From an uncultured Prevotella sp. (lineage in GTDB: Bacteria; Bacteroidota; Bacteroidia; Bacteroidales; Bacteroidaceae), in NCBI GenBank assembly GCA_900545525.1, contig UQZX01000014.1, positions 16,174 to 80,173 on the forward strand: a stretch of DNA of 64,000 bases. Reading direction: 5' to 3'. The position numbers were made by a program, and so were the translations under genes. The notes beneath the pieces are model-generated. The model saw nothing but the letters and a program-made list of their open reading frames with translations. It searched no databases and had not been told where the DNA came from. This document shows positions 63,801 through 64,000 of this stretch, in pieces; the stretch's first letter is position 1, and every line of letters starts with the position of its first letter.

Positions 63801-64000
63801 GTCTGTAACAGCGGCAATTTGGGTCCCTTTCACGACAACGGTCACACCGATCATCGGTTCGCCCGTCTCGTCAACCACTTGTCCTGTGATTTTGTTCGAC
63901 TGGTTTACGCCTTGCGTAATGGCAGCATTACCGCCAAAAGCCTGTGCGGGGCTGAATGCCCAGCAGGCAAGCCCGAGGAGGGTAAGCGCCAAAGTCGAAA
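60897..64000 (-). CDS. SusC/RagA-family TonB-dependent transporter (module C), 5' end outside the window
   Basis: At least 1034 residues are visible; the gene is open at the right edge, where it reads FSTLALTLLGLACWAFSPAQ, so by comparison with modules A and B only about six codons (MKKNAR) are missing. A TTG at 63992 is not the real start. The regulatory-like domain, the junction LDEVVVIGFGTVKKRDVTG, a plug ending GSQGANGVIIITTKKPE and a barrel ending RSVTVGLNINF are all present. The signal-peptide region matches module A almost base for base. Its transport partner is the SusD at 58991. Confidence 0.95.
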   Translation of the reverse strand, partial: STLALTLLGLACWAFSPAQAFGGNAAITQGVNQSNKITGQVVDETGEPMIGVTVVVKGTQIAAVTDLDGNFNLNVPNGKATIELTYIGYKATTVEATAGKPVKVSMQPDANDLDEVVVIGFGTVKKRDVTGSVASIKSDAIIQAPTTSVANALQGRISGLDVNNGELRIRGNRSINGSNDPLVIIDGVQGGSMGDLNPNDIESVDVLKDASSTAIYGSQGANGVIIITTKKPEVGKMLVSYDGYVTGAFRPDRADYRSPADYYNTRKLAAQNAGLWSSENDDEALFPGVEGYAAYRAGAWTNYEDLLQKSTTWSTKHTVTLSGGTEKTSARFSLGYANDGSKWKKSNGTDRYTMRANIDHKFHKWVSAGVNFQLSHTRSDSSPYEKATTTGLELGSPYGYYDAELGEYLIGETMVERPLAADDYVNPLIDAKGDRLYKSKSYSTNVVANVYVDVHPIEGLTFRSQLNTHLTNSSKGSYTDAKSAANLDKTGQKNKAEMTKGTGTYVEWNNILTYNVTQLPEDHHLGVTLLTSWNKTLKDQLSATSMGQTLASNLWWNIGSNDGESGSSTHSSMYQQAQNFSYAGRISYDWKSRYLFTASLRRDGSSKLAKGHKYDWFPSAAIAWRVSDEAFMQGTKSWLDDLKLRATYGVTGNAGIGIYGTKSGITFANWSYGFQDDAANRYILGVVDNNGSGYYVLANTDTKWEKSKTIDLGFDAVFLNSRINVTFDWYNTKTTDLILLRSLPTSAGMDGKYATYTNIGSTKNTGFEFTINSRNIVKKDFTWSSTLTFSANKEKITELVDGTNITIGTEKEKQTLMLGHPIKSFNTFTYQGIWTTAEAEEAAKYFKDKDKTKPFKPGEIKVADLNGDNVIDQNDDIGFIGSTSPDWFAGFNNDLRYKNWDLNIYMYARWGHWGESKIANYDPSNGGSTTNFDYWAAGTNEGGSLPALYKGRKLYDYVGYQSLAYCDNSFIKLKRITLGYTLPKTVLKTLGINNLRVYATVNDPLYWVKNDWQKDYDPEGNQRSVTVGLNINF

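Noticed and set aside
63990..63992. TTG as the start of the last SusC
   Set aside because: The two sister genes show that the frame continues upstream to MKKNAR; the window simply ends first.

Overview
The window looks like a chromosomal segment of a Bacteroidota gut or oral bacterium, most likely Prevotella in the broad sense. The evidence is five SusC/SusD outer-membrane glycan-uptake pairs, many promoters of the TTTG / TAnnTTTG type used by the Bacteroidota sigma factor, surface proteins ending in a conserved sorting-type tail, a PorT-like protein, and SusC signal peptides typical of Prevotellaceae. No tRNA, rRNA, CRISPR array, transposase or phage gene was found.

Left arm (1-18,760): two paralogous polysaccharide-utilisation modules point away from each other. 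The minus-strand module is surface lipoprotein, SusC, SusD (10,562 to 3,568), followed by a separately promoted beta-helix protein (3,211-161). The plus-strand module is the same lipoprotein, SusC, SusD trio (11,608-18,758). The 1 kb between them holds a MITE-like element, 22-bp phased direct repeats, a hairpin and a good promoter. The minus-strand lipoprotein has an in-frame stop at the second codon of its apparent ancestral start.

Centre (18,760-39,060): a secreted tail-bearing protein, then housekeeping genes (ferredoxin, PorT-like protein, AICAR transformylase, NlpC/P60 and CapA-like proteins, ribosomal protein L19). Interleaved with these is a pectin-degrading set: a GH105-type unsaturated uronyl hydrolase, a pectinesterase-like beta-helix protein, a PL1 pectate lyase, and a very large PL1 pectate lyase fused to a CE8 pectin methylesterase. 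Together they can de-esterify and cleave homogalacturonan outside the cell and remove the unsaturated uronic acid from the products.

Right arm (39,200-64,000): three minus-strand modules, each SusC, SusD, then a secreted tail-bearing protein. Two of the three secreted proteins consist of two nearly identical internal repeats. Between the modules lie three different ATPases that have PD-(D/E)XK-like or winged-helix-like C-terminal regions. The SusC genes of this arm share an almost invariant DNA segment covering the leader and signal peptide. The last SusC runs off the window end.

Intergenic DNA is rich in repeat families: 66-bp promoter-bearing repeats, MITE-like elements with terminal inverted repeats around CGTGAGTTCGACGAAT, and GAAGTTA-rich inverted elements. 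No dedicated regulator of the uptake modules is present in the window.
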